A program made the position numbers and the translations under genes. The notes under the pieces were generated by a model. That model was not told the origin of the DNA. It saw only the letters and a list, made by a program, of their open reading frames with translations, and did not search any database. DNA of 64,000 bases from Martinezella dioscoreae (GTDB lineage Bacteria > Pseudomonadota > Alphaproteobacteria > Rhizobiales > Rhizobiaceae): NCBI RefSeq assembly GCF_009176305.1, contig NZ_BLAJ01000005.1, positions 1-64,000 on the forward strand. The letters are read 5' to 3'. Positions 17,087-28,001 of this stretch are shown piece after piece; the first letter of the stretch is position 1; each line of letters begins with the position of its first letter.

Positions 17087-17599
17087 TCAGCTGTTGCCGC
17101 TGGCCTTATTTTTGAGTTTGCCGTTCAGCGCTTCCAGAACCGCTGAGGGCACGAAGGCGCTGACATCGCCACCCATGGATGCGATCTGCCGCACCAATGT
17201 GGCGGTTATAGGCCGAGAGGCCGTACCGGCTGGCAGAAACAGCGTCTGGATATCCGGCGCCATCTGCCTGTTCATGCCAGCCATCTGCATTTCATAATCG
17301 AGATCGGTGCCATCGCGCAGGCCACGCACCAGCAAGGTCGCGCCATGGGCGCGGGCGGCATCGACGACCAGATTGTCGAAAGCGACAACGGAAATATCGC
17401 CCGCCTTTTGCGGCAGAGCCTCACCGAGCGATCTGCGGATGAGCTCCGCCCGCTCCTCGAAGGAGAAAAGCGGCTTCTTGCCGGGGTGAATGCCAATCGC
17501 GACGATCACCTTGGCGGCGACGTTCAACGCCTGCACGAGGACATCCAGATGTCCGTTGGTCATCGGGTCGAAGGACCCAGGATAGAAGGCTGTCGTCAT
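17087..17599 (-). CDS. coaD: pantetheine-phosphate adenylyltransferase
   Basis: A 170-residue nucleotidyltransferase that makes dephospho-CoA from phosphopantetheine and ATP, the penultimate CoA step. The N-terminal YPGSFDPMTNGHLDV contains the family's GxFDP and T/NxGH nucleotide-binding motifs; LVRGLRDGTDLDYEMQM follows near residue 90. The C-terminal SRPITATLVRQIA matches the usual ISSTxVR region with a slightly altered start. The ATG chosen gives the normal N-terminus; an in-frame TTG two codons earlier is possible. It heads the coaD-cyclophilin gene string. Confidence 0.96.
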   Translation of the reverse strand: MTTAFYPGSFDPMTNGHLDVLVQALNVAAKVIVAIGIHPGKKPLFSFEERAELIRRSLGEALPQKAGDISVVAFDNLVVDAARAHGATLLVRGLRDGTDLDYEMQMAGMNRQMAPDIQTLFLPAGTASRPITATLVRQIASMGGDVSAFVPSAVLEALNGKLKNKASGNS

Positions 17600-17801
17600 T
17601 ACCAAGCCGGCTCGTTGTTTCGACGCCTTTTGTCATGGATGAGGCCATATCGCAAGTGATTTGCAACCCAGCGGCCGCCTCTGAACTGCAGATGAACGCG
17701 CCGTTCAAGCCAGTTTCAGCTCGACAATGCTTTACTGACATCAACATCGAAACGGGCCTGCTTCAATGGCTCGCCGATCTCGATTTCAGGGACATCATGC
17801 C

Positions 17802-18026
17802 ATGCTCGTCTTCATCATCGCAGGCGCCATCATCGGTTCATTTTTCGTCGAATACCTCGTTCATCTTTTCGCCGACAATTATGAGATCGAATGGGATTCC
17901 GCCTCGGAAAGCGGCAAGGACATCGATTTTGCCCAAGAAATCGCCACTGCTATGCGCAGGACGCATCGCGAATCTGAACGCCAGATGAACAAGGCATTCA
18001 AGGTCGCTTCAGACGCGCATTGCTAG
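17802..18026 (+). CDS. small single-span membrane protein, unknown
   Basis: A 74-residue protein with one N-terminal transmembrane helix (LVFIIAGAIIGSFFVEYLVHLF) and a charged C-terminal half. A long downstream region is rich in Ser, Glu, Arg and probably helical. The ATG used has AGGGA nine bases upstream and begins with the hydrophobic helix. I recognise no family. Two more small membrane-type genes follow within 300 bp in the same direction. Codon use is like the neighbours. Existence is likely; function unknown. Confidence 0.55.
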   Translation: MLVFIIAGAIIGSFFVEYLVHLFADNYEIEWDSASESGKDIDFAQEIATAMRRTHRESERQMNKAFKVASDAHC

Positions 18027-18117
18027 ATAGCTCTCAATATCGGCGGAACCATTTGGGAAACGCCGCGTTAACAGTCCGAAACTCAGATCGCATATTGCGG
18101 CAAGAAGGAAGAAGAGT

Positions 18118-18276
18118 ATGCCCGACAAGATCACCCTCATTAACGTTGTTTGGATGGCCATGATTTCGGGAATGCTCGCAGCAACCGTTGCGCTTTACGA
18201 TCAGAAACCCGACCAGTCGAAGATCTACGGTCCCTTTGCTTCGGCTCGTCCCTTCGTTGCCTCGAGCCAGTACTAA
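18118..18276 (+). CDS. 52-residue small membrane protein
   Basis: A short frame from ATG to TAA preceded by AAGGAAG 6 bases upstream. The protein begins MPDKITLINVVWMAMIS, continues as a hydrophobic helix to about residue 27, and ends in a polar tail (KPDQSKIYGPFASARPF). One membrane span is predicted. Good ribosome site, hydrophobic helix and position between two other small frames support it. No family recognised. Confidence 0.5.
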   Translation: MPDKITLINVVWMAMISGMLAATVALYDQKPDQSKIYGPFASARPFVASSQY

Positions 18277-18315
18277 GGGATCTGAACGCTAGTCCCACCA
18301 AAGGAGGGAGCGATC

Positions 18316-18450
18316 ATGTTCACAATTTTGACGCTGCTTACACTTTTCATCAGCATCATGTTTGTCGTGTCAGTCGCATCCACCATTTCGGCGCTTCATC
18401 GCGAAAGCGAAGAGAGCAAGAGGCTGCATAAGCGTCACAAGACGCTCTGA
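18316..18450 (+). CDS. 44-residue small membrane protein
   Basis: A short frame with a very strong AAAGGAGGGA ribosome site and the sequence MFTILTLLTLFISIMFVVSV, a membrane helix, followed by a basic tail rich in Arg, Lys and His (HRESEESKRLHKRHKTL). One span with a positive cytosolic end is predicted. It is followed 50 bases later by a strong terminator, which supports a real transcript. No family recognised. Confidence 0.55.
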   Translation: MFTILTLLTLFISIMFVVSVASTISALHRESEESKRLHKRHKTL

Positions 18451-18501
18451 TCTCCGCGTACCGAGCATCTCTCCCCGCCATATGCTCGGATGGACCCTGA
18501 A

Positions 18502-18534
18502 CCGGACGCTTTCCCCGCCAGCGTCCGGTTTTTT
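18502..18534 (+). terminator. rho-independent terminator
   Basis: A 9-bp GC-rich stem (CCGGACGCT/AGCGTCCGG) with a 9-nt loop, followed by six T. It ends the transcript carrying the small membrane proteins and separates them from the epimerase gene. Confidence 0.85.
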
Positions 18535-18661
18535 ATTGCCATTATGGTCCCGGCGCTTTCCCTTCAGGCCGTGCCGCCAAGACGCAAAAGCATGATTTTG
18601 CAAGAGGCGCGCCAGCCTCTTCAATCATGCTATGGTGATCGCGGTTCATCGAGGGATCAAG

Positions 18662-19552
18662 ATGCGCATTGTTCTGACAGGCAGCTCCGGGCGACTTGGC
18701 CGGGCGATCTTTAATGCGCTGGCGCCAAGCCATTGGGTGATCGGCATCGATCGTTCACCGTTTTCGACGACGCATCTCCTCGGAGATTTTACCGATGCGG
18801 CGTTGCTGCGCCAGGCGCTGACGGGTGCGAATGCAGTCATCCATTGCGCGGCCCTGCATGCCCCTCATGTCGGCGCGGTTTCCGACGATGAATTTCGCCG
18901 CATCAATGTGGACGGAACACGGCAGCTTGCGGAAGCGGCACTGGCTGCCGGCGTTAAGAGACTGGTGTTTACCAGCACGACCGCCCTTTATGGTCGCGCC
19001 GTTGCTCCCGGTCATTGCACATGGGTCGATGAAGACACCGTACCGCAGCCGAAAAGCATCTATCACCGCACGAAACTGGAAGCGGAGCAGATCCTTAAAG
19101 GGATGACTGGCCCGGATTTGCAGGTCCGCGTTTTACGCATGTCTCGAAGTTTTCCAGAAACAGCCAATGTAATGGCTGTTCATCGCCTGCATCGCGGTGT
19201 CGATATCCGCGATGTCGCGGATGCCCATGTCGCGGCGCTGACGAATGGCGGCAAAGATTTTCAACGACATATTGTTTCCGCCGGCACGTTGTTCAAACCG
19301 GAAGATTGCGAGGCGCTCGCGGTGGACGCCGCCTCCATCATCCAGCTGCGCGCGCCCGGCCTTGCCGCCAAATTTGCACAGCGAAACTGGTCGCTGCCTG
19401 ACAGAATTGATCGCATCTACGCATCGAAATCTGCGGGCGCGGTCCTCGGCTGGCATTTCCGCTTTGGCTATGATGAGGTTTTCGCGCAGCTGGATCGGGA
19501 GAGCCTCGAGGTTCTGCCGCCTTTTTCGCAAAACTACGAACGCCCGGAATAA
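18662..19552 (+). CDS. NAD-dependent epimerase/dehydratase (SDR) family protein
   Basis: A 296-residue extended short-chain dehydrogenase/reductase. The Rossmann start is VLTGSSGRLG at residues 4-13, the structural VIHCAALHAP follows near 60, and the active-site triad is seen as Ser/Thr in FTSTTALYG and YHRTK with the Tyr-x-x-x-Lys pair near 136. The family includes UDP-sugar epimerases, but the sequence gives no substrate. The ATG used has GAGGGA six bases upstream; an ATG ten codons earlier has no ribosome site. It is convergent with gyrA. Class secure; substrate unknown. Confidence 0.85.
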   Translation: MRIVLTGSSGRLGRAIFNALAPSHWVIGIDRSPFSTTHLLGDFTDAALLRQALTGANAVIHCAALHAPHVGAVSDDEFRRINVDGTRQLAEAALAAGVKRLVFTSTTALYGRAVAPGHCTWVDEDTVPQPKSIYHRTKLEAEQILKGMTGPDLQVRVLRMSRSFPETANVMAVHRLHRGVDIRDVADAHVAALTNGGKDFQRHIVSAGTLFKPEDCEALAVDAASIIQLRAPGLAAKFAQRNWSLPDRIDRIYASKSAGAVLGWHFRFGYDEVFAQLDRESLEVLPPFSQNYERPE

Positions 19553-19600
19553 CGGGTTGGGAAATGGCCGCCAGATCCGGGCAGGCCATGCTCCAAATGA

Positions 19601-19636
19601 CAATCGCATGAGCCTGCTGCCAAGCTCATGCGATTG
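19601..19636. repeat. perfect 13-bp hairpin between convergent genes
   Basis: Arms at 19601-19613 and 19624-19636 pair perfectly around a 10-nt loop. It lies between the convergent ends of the epimerase and gyrA. No strong T-run follows on either side (only AAAA on plus, TTT on minus), so it may be a stabilising 3' hairpin or a factor-assisted terminator. Confidence 0.5.
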
Positions 19637-19702
19637 AAAACCTTCAGCTTCCAGATGGCCGATCGAGCAACCGCTGGTCTCTTCGAGCGGGCACAGCGAA
19701 GA

Positions 19703-22498
<2,796 letters not shown>

Positions 22499-22722
22499 AA
22501 CAGATCACGATCTCTTTTAGAATCACTGCGAAATTTATAGCCGAAAGGCCTGGCGAGCGCCAATTTGGGCCGGTGTTTTTGAACAGGTTTTGCCCCTTTA
22601 AGCCATGGAATCGAACATTTCCATGGCGAAATCCATCGACGCGGATGCATGGCCCTTTGCGAAAGCCCATTCCTCGCATAACAATGCTCGCTAACAACGA
22701 CAGAATAAGCTCTGGGGACTAT

Positions 22723-23355
22723 ATGGCGAGCGCGGATACGCTGATCAATGCCTTCACGACTCTGCTTGTCACTGTCGATCCGCCGGGGCTCGCACCGCTT
22801 TTCATCGGACTTACGGCCGGCATGAACCGTTCGGAGCGCAAGCAAGTGGCGCTGCGTGGCTCGCTGATCGCCTTCTTCATTCTGGCAGCCTTTGCGCTCT
22901 TCGGTGCGAGCGTTCTTGGCGTCCTTGGCATCTCCATCGGCGCTTTTCGTATTGCCGGCGGGCTGCTGCTCTTTTGGATCGCCTTCGAGATGGTGTTCGA
23001 GCGGCGCCAGGACAGGAAAGAGAAGACGACGGAAGTCGCCATTACCAAGGATCATATCCGCAATATCGCGGTTTTCCCCCTCGCCTTGCCCTTGATCGCC
23101 GGTCCCGGCGCCATCTCGGCGACAATCCTTTTGGCAGGATCGCTGCAAACCACGCTCGACCGCGCGCAACTGATCGGCGTCATCGCCGTCAATCTGGCCC
23201 TGGTCTTTGCGGCCCTTGCCATTTCCGACAGGCTCGACCGAATGCTGGGCGCCACCGGCCGCGCCATTCTGACCCGCCTGCTCGGGGTTATCCTTGCGGC
23301 GCTTGCCGCGCAGTTCGTCGTGGATGGGGCAAAAGCGGCGCTGGTCCTTTCATGA
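22723..23355 (+). CDS. MarC-family integral membrane protein
   Basis: A 210-residue membrane protein with about six predicted transmembrane helices. MarC family features are the N-terminal FTTLLVTVDPPGLAPLF, the LLLFWIAFEM helix and the PLALPLIAGPGAISATI segment. E. coli MarC was once linked to multiple antibiotic resistance, but later work did not support it, so its function is unresolved. The ATG used is preceded by GGGGA and starts right at the conserved region; the frame is open further upstream but not conserved-looking. It is divergent from gyrA. Confidence 0.85.
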   Translation: MASADTLINAFTTLLVTVDPPGLAPLFIGLTAGMNRSERKQVALRGSLIAFFILAAFALFGASVLGVLGISIGAFRIAGGLLLFWIAFEMVFERRQDRKEKTTEVAITKDHIRNIAVFPLALPLIAGPGAISATILLAGSLQTTLDRAQLIGVIAVNLALVFAALAISDRLDRMLGATGRAILTRLLGVILAALAAQFVVDGAKAALVLS

Positions 23356-23382
23356 AAAAGCCCGCCAAACGGGCGGGCTTTT
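23356..23382. terminator. bidirectional rho-independent terminator
   Basis: An 11-bp stem AAAAGCCCGCC/GGCGGGCTTTT with a short loop and T-runs on both strands sits between the convergent marC and ssb genes and can end both transcripts. Confidence 0.85.
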
Positions 23383-23406
23383 AAAGATCAAGCAACTGCA
23401 CCGATC

Positions 23407-23967
23407 TCAAAACGGGATATCATCATCCAAATCGCGCGAGAAGTTACCGCCGCCCTGGCTGCTGCCACCACGGTTGCCGCCACTGCCGCGGGAAGAGCCC
23501 TGCGACGAGGACTGGCCGTAATCGTCGCCACCGTAGTCGCCGCCGTAACCACCGCCAAAGTCACCGCCGCCGCGGCCGCCACGGCTGCCGCCTTCCATGG
23601 AACCGCCGCCTTCGCCACGGCCATCAAGCATGGTCAGGGTCGAATTGAAGCCCTGCAGCACGACTTCCGTGGAGTAGCGGTCCTGACCGTTCTGATCCTG
23701 CCATTTGCGGGTTTGCAGCGCACCTTCGATGTAGACCTTGGCGCCTTTCTTCAAATACTGCTCGGCAACCTTGCAGAGGCCTTCATTGAAGATGACGACG
23801 CGGTGCCATTCGGTCTTTTCCTTGCGCTCGCCGGAATTGCGGTCGCGCCAGGTTTCCGAGGTAGCAATGTTGAGGTTGGCGATCGGGCGGCCGTCCTGCG
23901 TGCGGCGGATTTCCGGGTCCGCCCCGAGATTTCCAATCAGAATTACCTTGTTCACACTACCGGCCAT
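23407..23967 (-). CDS. ssb: single-stranded DNA-binding protein
   Basis: A 186-residue protein that coats single-stranded DNA in replication and repair. The OB fold spans residues 1-110 (GSVNKVILIGNLGADPEIRRT at the start and WHRVVIFNE in the middle). A glycine/serine-rich linker follows and the C-terminus is the acidic DDDIPF tip that recruits partner proteins. The chosen ATG lies eight codons into a longer frame and is the usual N-terminus. It is divergent from uvrA, with an SOS box in between. Confidence 0.97.
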   Translation of the reverse strand: MAGSVNKVILIGNLGADPEIRRTQDGRPIANLNIATSETWRDRNSGERKEKTEWHRVVIFNEGLCKVAEQYLKKGAKVYIEGALQTRKWQDQNGQDRYSTEVVLQGFNSTLTMLDGRGEGGGSMEGGSRGGRGGGDFGGGYGGDYGGDDYGQSSSQGSSRGSGGNRGGSSQGGGNFSRDLDDDIPF

Positions 23968-24102
23968 GACACCACCCTGCTTGCCGCCCATCGACGGCTT
24001 TGAAATTCTATCTGCGCACCTTAACCCATAGCGGCTGTCAGGTGCTATTTATGCGGCCTTCCCAGTTCCGTTCATCCACAAAGAAATCGCCGCAATAATT
24101 TT

Positions 24103-24117
24103 GTTCTTTATTTGTTC
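24103..24117. promoter_or_regulatory. LexA (SOS) box, GTTC-N7-GTTC
   Basis: GTTC at 24103-24106 and GTTC at 24114-24117 are separated by exactly seven bases, the direct-repeat consensus for alphaproteobacterial LexA. It lies 122 bp before uvrA and 136 bp before ssb on the divergent strand, so it can control uvrA and possibly both. I found no other copy in the window. Confidence 0.8.
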
Positions 24118-24238
24118 TAATTTATCCCTATGATGATGTCAACGGAATCGAAAACCCGGCTCTACCCTTCATTTCAGCCTCGACTCGCGGGCTGACATCA
24201 CTAAATAAAGGCAGACTCCAAGGGACCTGCATACGACG

Positions 24239-27160
24239 ATGAGCGAACTGAAGACTATTTCCATACGTGGTGCGCGCGAGCACAATCTCAAGGGCATCGA
24301 TCTTGACCTGCCACGCAACAAGCTGATCGTCATGACCGGCCTTTCCGGCTCCGGGAAATCGTCGCTCGCCTTCGACACCATCTATGCCGAGGGCCAGCGC
24401 CGTTATGTCGAAAGCCTTTCGGCCTACGCACGCCAATTCCTCGAAATGATGCAGAAGCCGGATGTCGACCAGATCGACGGCCTCTCGCCGGCGATTTCGA
24501 TCGAGCAGAAGACGACCTCGCGCAATCCGCGCTCGACGGTCGGCACGGTCACGGAAATCTACGACTATATGCGTCTGCTGTTTGCCCGCGTCGGCGTTCC
24601 CTATTCGCCTGTGACGGGCCTGCCGATCGAGAGCCAGACGGTCAGCCAGATGGTCGATCGCGTTCTCGCTTATGAGGAGGGCACCAGACTTTACATTCTG
24701 GCACCGCTCGTGCGCGGACGTAAGGGCGAATACAAGAAGGAACTGGCGGAGCTCATGAAAAAGGGCTTCCAGCGCGTCAAGGTCGACGGCCAGTTCTACG
24801 AGATCGCCGATGTGCCTGTTCTCGACAAGAAATACAAGCATGACATTGATGTGGTCGTCGACCGTATCGTCGTACGTCCGGATATGGCGGCACGTCTCGC
24901 TGACAGCTTCGAGACCTCTTTGCGGCTTGCCGACGGTCTTGCCGTCGCGGAATTCGCCGACAAGCCGTTGCCGCCGGAGGAGACCGCTGCCGGCGGCTCA
25001 GCCAACAAGTCGCTGAACGAAACGCATGAGCGCGTGCTTTTCTCGGAGAAATTTGCCTGCCCGGTTTCCGGCTTCACTATTCCGGAAATCGAGCCGCGCC
25101 TGTTCTCGTTCAACAATCCCTTCGGCGCCTGCCCGTCCTGTGACGGTTTGGGCTCGCAGCAGAAAATCGATCCGGAACTGATCGTGCCGGAATCCGAACG
25201 CACGCTGCGCGATGGCGCGATCGCGCCCTGGGCCAAGTCGACCTCGCCCTATTACAATCAGACGCTGGAGGCGCTCGGCAAGCACTACGGCTTCAAGCTC
25301 GGCAATCGCTGGAACGAGCTGTCCGACAAGGCCAAGGATGTCATTCTGAACGGCACGGAAGACAAGATCGAATTCCATTATGCCGACGGTGCGCGCTCCT
25401 ACACCACGCACAAGAATTTCGAAGGCATCGTGCCGAATCTCGAGCGGCGCTGGAAGGAAACGGATTCCGCCTGGGCGCGCGAGGAGATAGAACGCTTCAT
25501 GTCGGCTGCCCCCTGCCCGGCCTGCAACGGTTATCGCCTGAAACCGGAAGCCCTGGCGGTCAAGATCGACAAGCTGCACATCAGCCAGGTGGCGGAGATG
25601 TCGATCCGCGTTGCCCGCGACTGGTTTGACGCGCTGCCGGGAACATTCACTGACAAGCAGAACGAGATTGCTGTCCGCATCCTCAAGGAAATCCGCGATC
25701 GCCTGCGCTTCCTCAATGATGTCGGCCTCGAATATCTGAGCTTGTCGCGCAATTCCGGCACGCTTTCCGGCGGCGAAAGCCAGCGCATCCGCTTGGCGTC
25801 GCAGATCGGCTCTGGTCTCACTGGCGTTCTCTACGTTCTCGACGAGCCGTCGATAGGCCTGCATCAGCGCGACAATGCCCGCCTGCTGGAAACGCTGAAG
25901 CACCTGCGGGATATCGGCAACACAGTGATCGTCGTCGAACATGACGAGGATGCGATCCTGACGGCCGACGATGTCGTCGATATCGGCCCTGCGGCCGGCG
26001 TGCATGGCGGCCAGGTGGTGGCGCACGGCACACCGCAGGACATCATGGCGAACCCGAAGTCACTGACCGGTAAATATCTGTCCGGCGAGCTCGGCGTGCC
26101 GGTTCCGGATGAACGCCGCAAGCCCAAGAAGGGCAAGGAAATCAAGGTTGTCGGCGCGAGAGGCAACAACCTGAAGAACGTCACGGCATCCATCCCACTC
26201 GGCGTGTTTACGGCGGTCACAGGCGTTTCCGGCGGTGGTAAGTCCACCTTCCTGATCGAGACGCTTTACAAGTCGGCGGCACGCCGCGTCATGGGTGCCC
26301 GCGAGATTCCTGCCGACCACGACCGCATCGACGGTTTCGAGCATATCGACAAGGTCATCGATATCGATCAGTCACCGATCGGCCGCACGCCGCGCTCGAA
26401 TCCGGCGACCTATACCGGCGCCTTCACGCCGATCCGCGACTGGTTCGCCGGATTGCCGGAAGCCAAGGCGCGCGGCTATCAGCCTGGCCGTTTCTCCTTC
26501 AACGTCAAGGGCGGCCGCTGCGAGGCTTGCCAGGGCGACGGCGTCATCAAGATCGAGATGCACTTCCTGCCCGATGTTTACGTCACTTGCGACGTCTGCC
26601 ACGGCAAGCGCTACAATCGCGAGACCCTAGACGTCACCTTCAAGACCAAGTCGATCGCCGATGTGCTCGACATGACGGTCGAGGAAGGCGTCGATTTCTT
26701 CGCGGCCGTTCCCGCCGTGCGCGACAAGCTGCAGAGCCTGAAGGACGTCGGCCTCGGCTATATCAAGGTCGGGCAGCAGGCCAATACGCTTTCGGGTGGC
26801 GAGGCGCAGCGCGTCAAACTAGCCAAGGAGCTGTCGAAGCGATCGACCGGCCGCACGCTCTACATCCTCGACGAGCCCACAACCGGGCTGCACTTCCACG
26901 ATGTCGCCAAGCTTCTGGAGATGCTGCACGAACTGGTCAATCAAGGAAATTCGGTTGTCGTCATCGAACACAATCTCGAAGTCATCAAGACTGCCGACTG
27001 GATCCTCGATTTCGGTCCGGAGGGCGGTGATGGCGGCGGCGAGATCGTGGCCGTCGGCACGCCGGAGACGATTGTCAAGGAAAAGCGCTCCTATACGGGG
27101 CAGTTCCTGAAGGAGTTGCTGGAGCGGCGCCCGTTGAAGAAAGTTGCGGCGGCGGAGTAA
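24239..27160 (+). CDS. uvrA: excinuclease ABC subunit A
   Basis: A 973-residue ATPase that finds bulky DNA lesions with UvrB in nucleotide excision repair. It has two ABC modules: Walker A GLSGSGKSS at 34-42 and GVSGGGKST near 663, signatures LSGGE twice, and the C-terminal zinc module with intact CxxC pairs (CEACQGDG and CDVCHGKR). The N-terminal zinc module reads CPVSG where E. coli has CPxCG, so Ser277 replaces one of four cysteines; its other pair CPSC is kept. Downstream DUF72 begins 32 bases after the stop. Expression is probably LexA-controlled. Confidence 0.98.
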   Translation: MSELKTISIRGAREHNLKGIDLDLPRNKLIVMTGLSGSGKSSLAFDTIYAEGQRRYVESLSAYARQFLEMMQKPDVDQIDGLSPAISIEQKTTSRNPRSTVGTVTEIYDYMRLLFARVGVPYSPVTGLPIESQTVSQMVDRVLAYEEGTRLYILAPLVRGRKGEYKKELAELMKKGFQRVKVDGQFYEIADVPVLDKKYKHDIDVVVDRIVVRPDMAARLADSFETSLRLADGLAVAEFADKPLPPEETAAGGSANKSLNETHERVLFSEKFACPVSGFTIPEIEPRLFSFNNPFGACPSCDGLGSQQKIDPELIVPESERTLRDGAIAPWAKSTSPYYNQTLEALGKHYGFKLGNRWNELSDKAKDVILNGTEDKIEFHYADGARSYTTHKNFEGIVPNLERRWKETDSAWAREEIERFMSAAPCPACNGYRLKPEALAVKIDKLHISQVAEMSIRVARDWFDALPGTFTDKQNEIAVRILKEIRDRLRFLNDVGLEYLSLSRNSGTLSGGESQRIRLASQIGSGLTGVLYVLDEPSIGLHQRDNARLLETLKHLRDIGNTVIVVEHDEDAILTADDVVDIGPAAGVHGGQVVAHGTPQDIMANPKSLTGKYLSGELGVPVPDERRKPKKGKEIKVVGARGNNLKNVTASIPLGVFTAVTGVSGGGKSTFLIETLYKSAARRVMGAREIPADHDRIDGFEHIDKVIDIDQSPIGRTPRSNPATYTGAFTPIRDWFAGLPEAKARGYQPGRFSFNVKGGRCEACQGDGVIKIEMHFLPDVYVTCDVCHGKRYNRETLDVTFKTKSIADVLDMTVEEGVDFFAAVPAVRDKLQSLKDVGLGYIKVGQQANTLSGGEAQRVKLAKELSKRSTGRTLYILDEPTTGLHFHDVAKLLEMLHELVNQGNSVVVIEHNLEVIKTADWILDFGPEGGDGGGEIVAVGTPETIVKEKRSYTGQFLKELLERRPLKKVAAAE

Positions 27161-27192
27161 GGTTACCCGGCCGAATGGCCAAGGAGGAGAGA

Positions 27193-27999
27193 ATGACCAA
27201 AGCGGGCGAAATCCGCACAGGCATCGGCGGATGGACCTTCGAACCGTGGCGCGGGACCTTCTATCCCGACACGCTGAAGCAGAAGGATGAGCTGCACTAC
27301 GCCAGCCGCCAGCTGAAAGTGATCGAGGTCAACGGCACCTATTACAGTACGCAGAAGCCTGAGGTTTTTGCCAAATGGGCGGCCGACGTGCCCGACGGGT
27401 TCATCTTCTCCTTGAAAGCGACCCGTTTCGTCACCAATCGCCGTGTCCTCTCTGAAGCCGGTGAATCCATGCAGAAGTTTCTGGAGTCCGGCATTAGCGA
27501 ACTTGGCGATCATCTCGGCCCCCTGCTCTGGCAGTTCGCGCCAACGAAGAAGTTCGATCCGGATGACTTCGAAGCCTTTTTGAAGCTACTGCCAGCCAAG
27601 CAGGATGGTCTTGCGCTGAGACATGTCGTCGAGGTCCGGCACGATTCCTTCAAAGTGCCGGAGTTCGTCGCGCTGCTCGAAAAATACAATGTCGCGCCCG
27701 TTTGCGCCGAGCATTTCGAGTATCCGATGATTGCGGATGTCACGGCAGACTTCGTCTATGCCCGCCTGCAGAAGGGATCGGACGATATCAAGACCTGCTA
27801 TCCGCCGAAGGATCTGAAAGCCTGGGCGGATCGCTTGAAAAGCTGGGCCGCCGGAAGGGTACCGGACGATCTGCCGCTGATCGATGCAAAGCGTAAGGTC
27901 AAGGAGGAACCGCGCGATGTCTTCGCCTTCATGATCCATGAAGGCAAGGTAAATGCGCCGCCCGGTGCGATCGCCCTGCAGCAGGAAGTGGCGAAATAG
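27193..27999 (+). CDS. DUF72 (YecE-like) family protein
   Basis: A 268-residue protein of the DUF72 family, a TIM-barrel fold of unknown biochemical role. Typical features are IRTGIGGWTFEPWRGTFYP at the start, the VNGTYY strand, KWAADVPDGFIFSLKATRF and VEVRHDSF. The ATG used follows AGGAGGAGAGA directly; a start six codons earlier is not supported. It is 32 bp downstream of uvrA and probably cotranscribed, which hints at but does not prove a DNA-damage link. It ends 2 bases before the convergent nnr gene. Confidence 0.85.
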   Translation: MTKAGEIRTGIGGWTFEPWRGTFYPDTLKQKDELHYASRQLKVIEVNGTYYSTQKPEVFAKWAADVPDGFIFSLKATRFVTNRRVLSEAGESMQKFLESGISELGDHLGPLLWQFAPTKKFDPDDFEAFLKLLPAKQDGLALRHVVEVRHDSFKVPEFVALLEKYNVAPVCAEHFEYPMIADVTADFVYARLQKGSDDIKTCYPPKDLKAWADRLKSWAAGRVPDDLPLIDAKRKVKEEPRDVFAFMIHEGKVNAPPGAIALQQEVAK

Positions 28000-28001
28000 C
28001 G

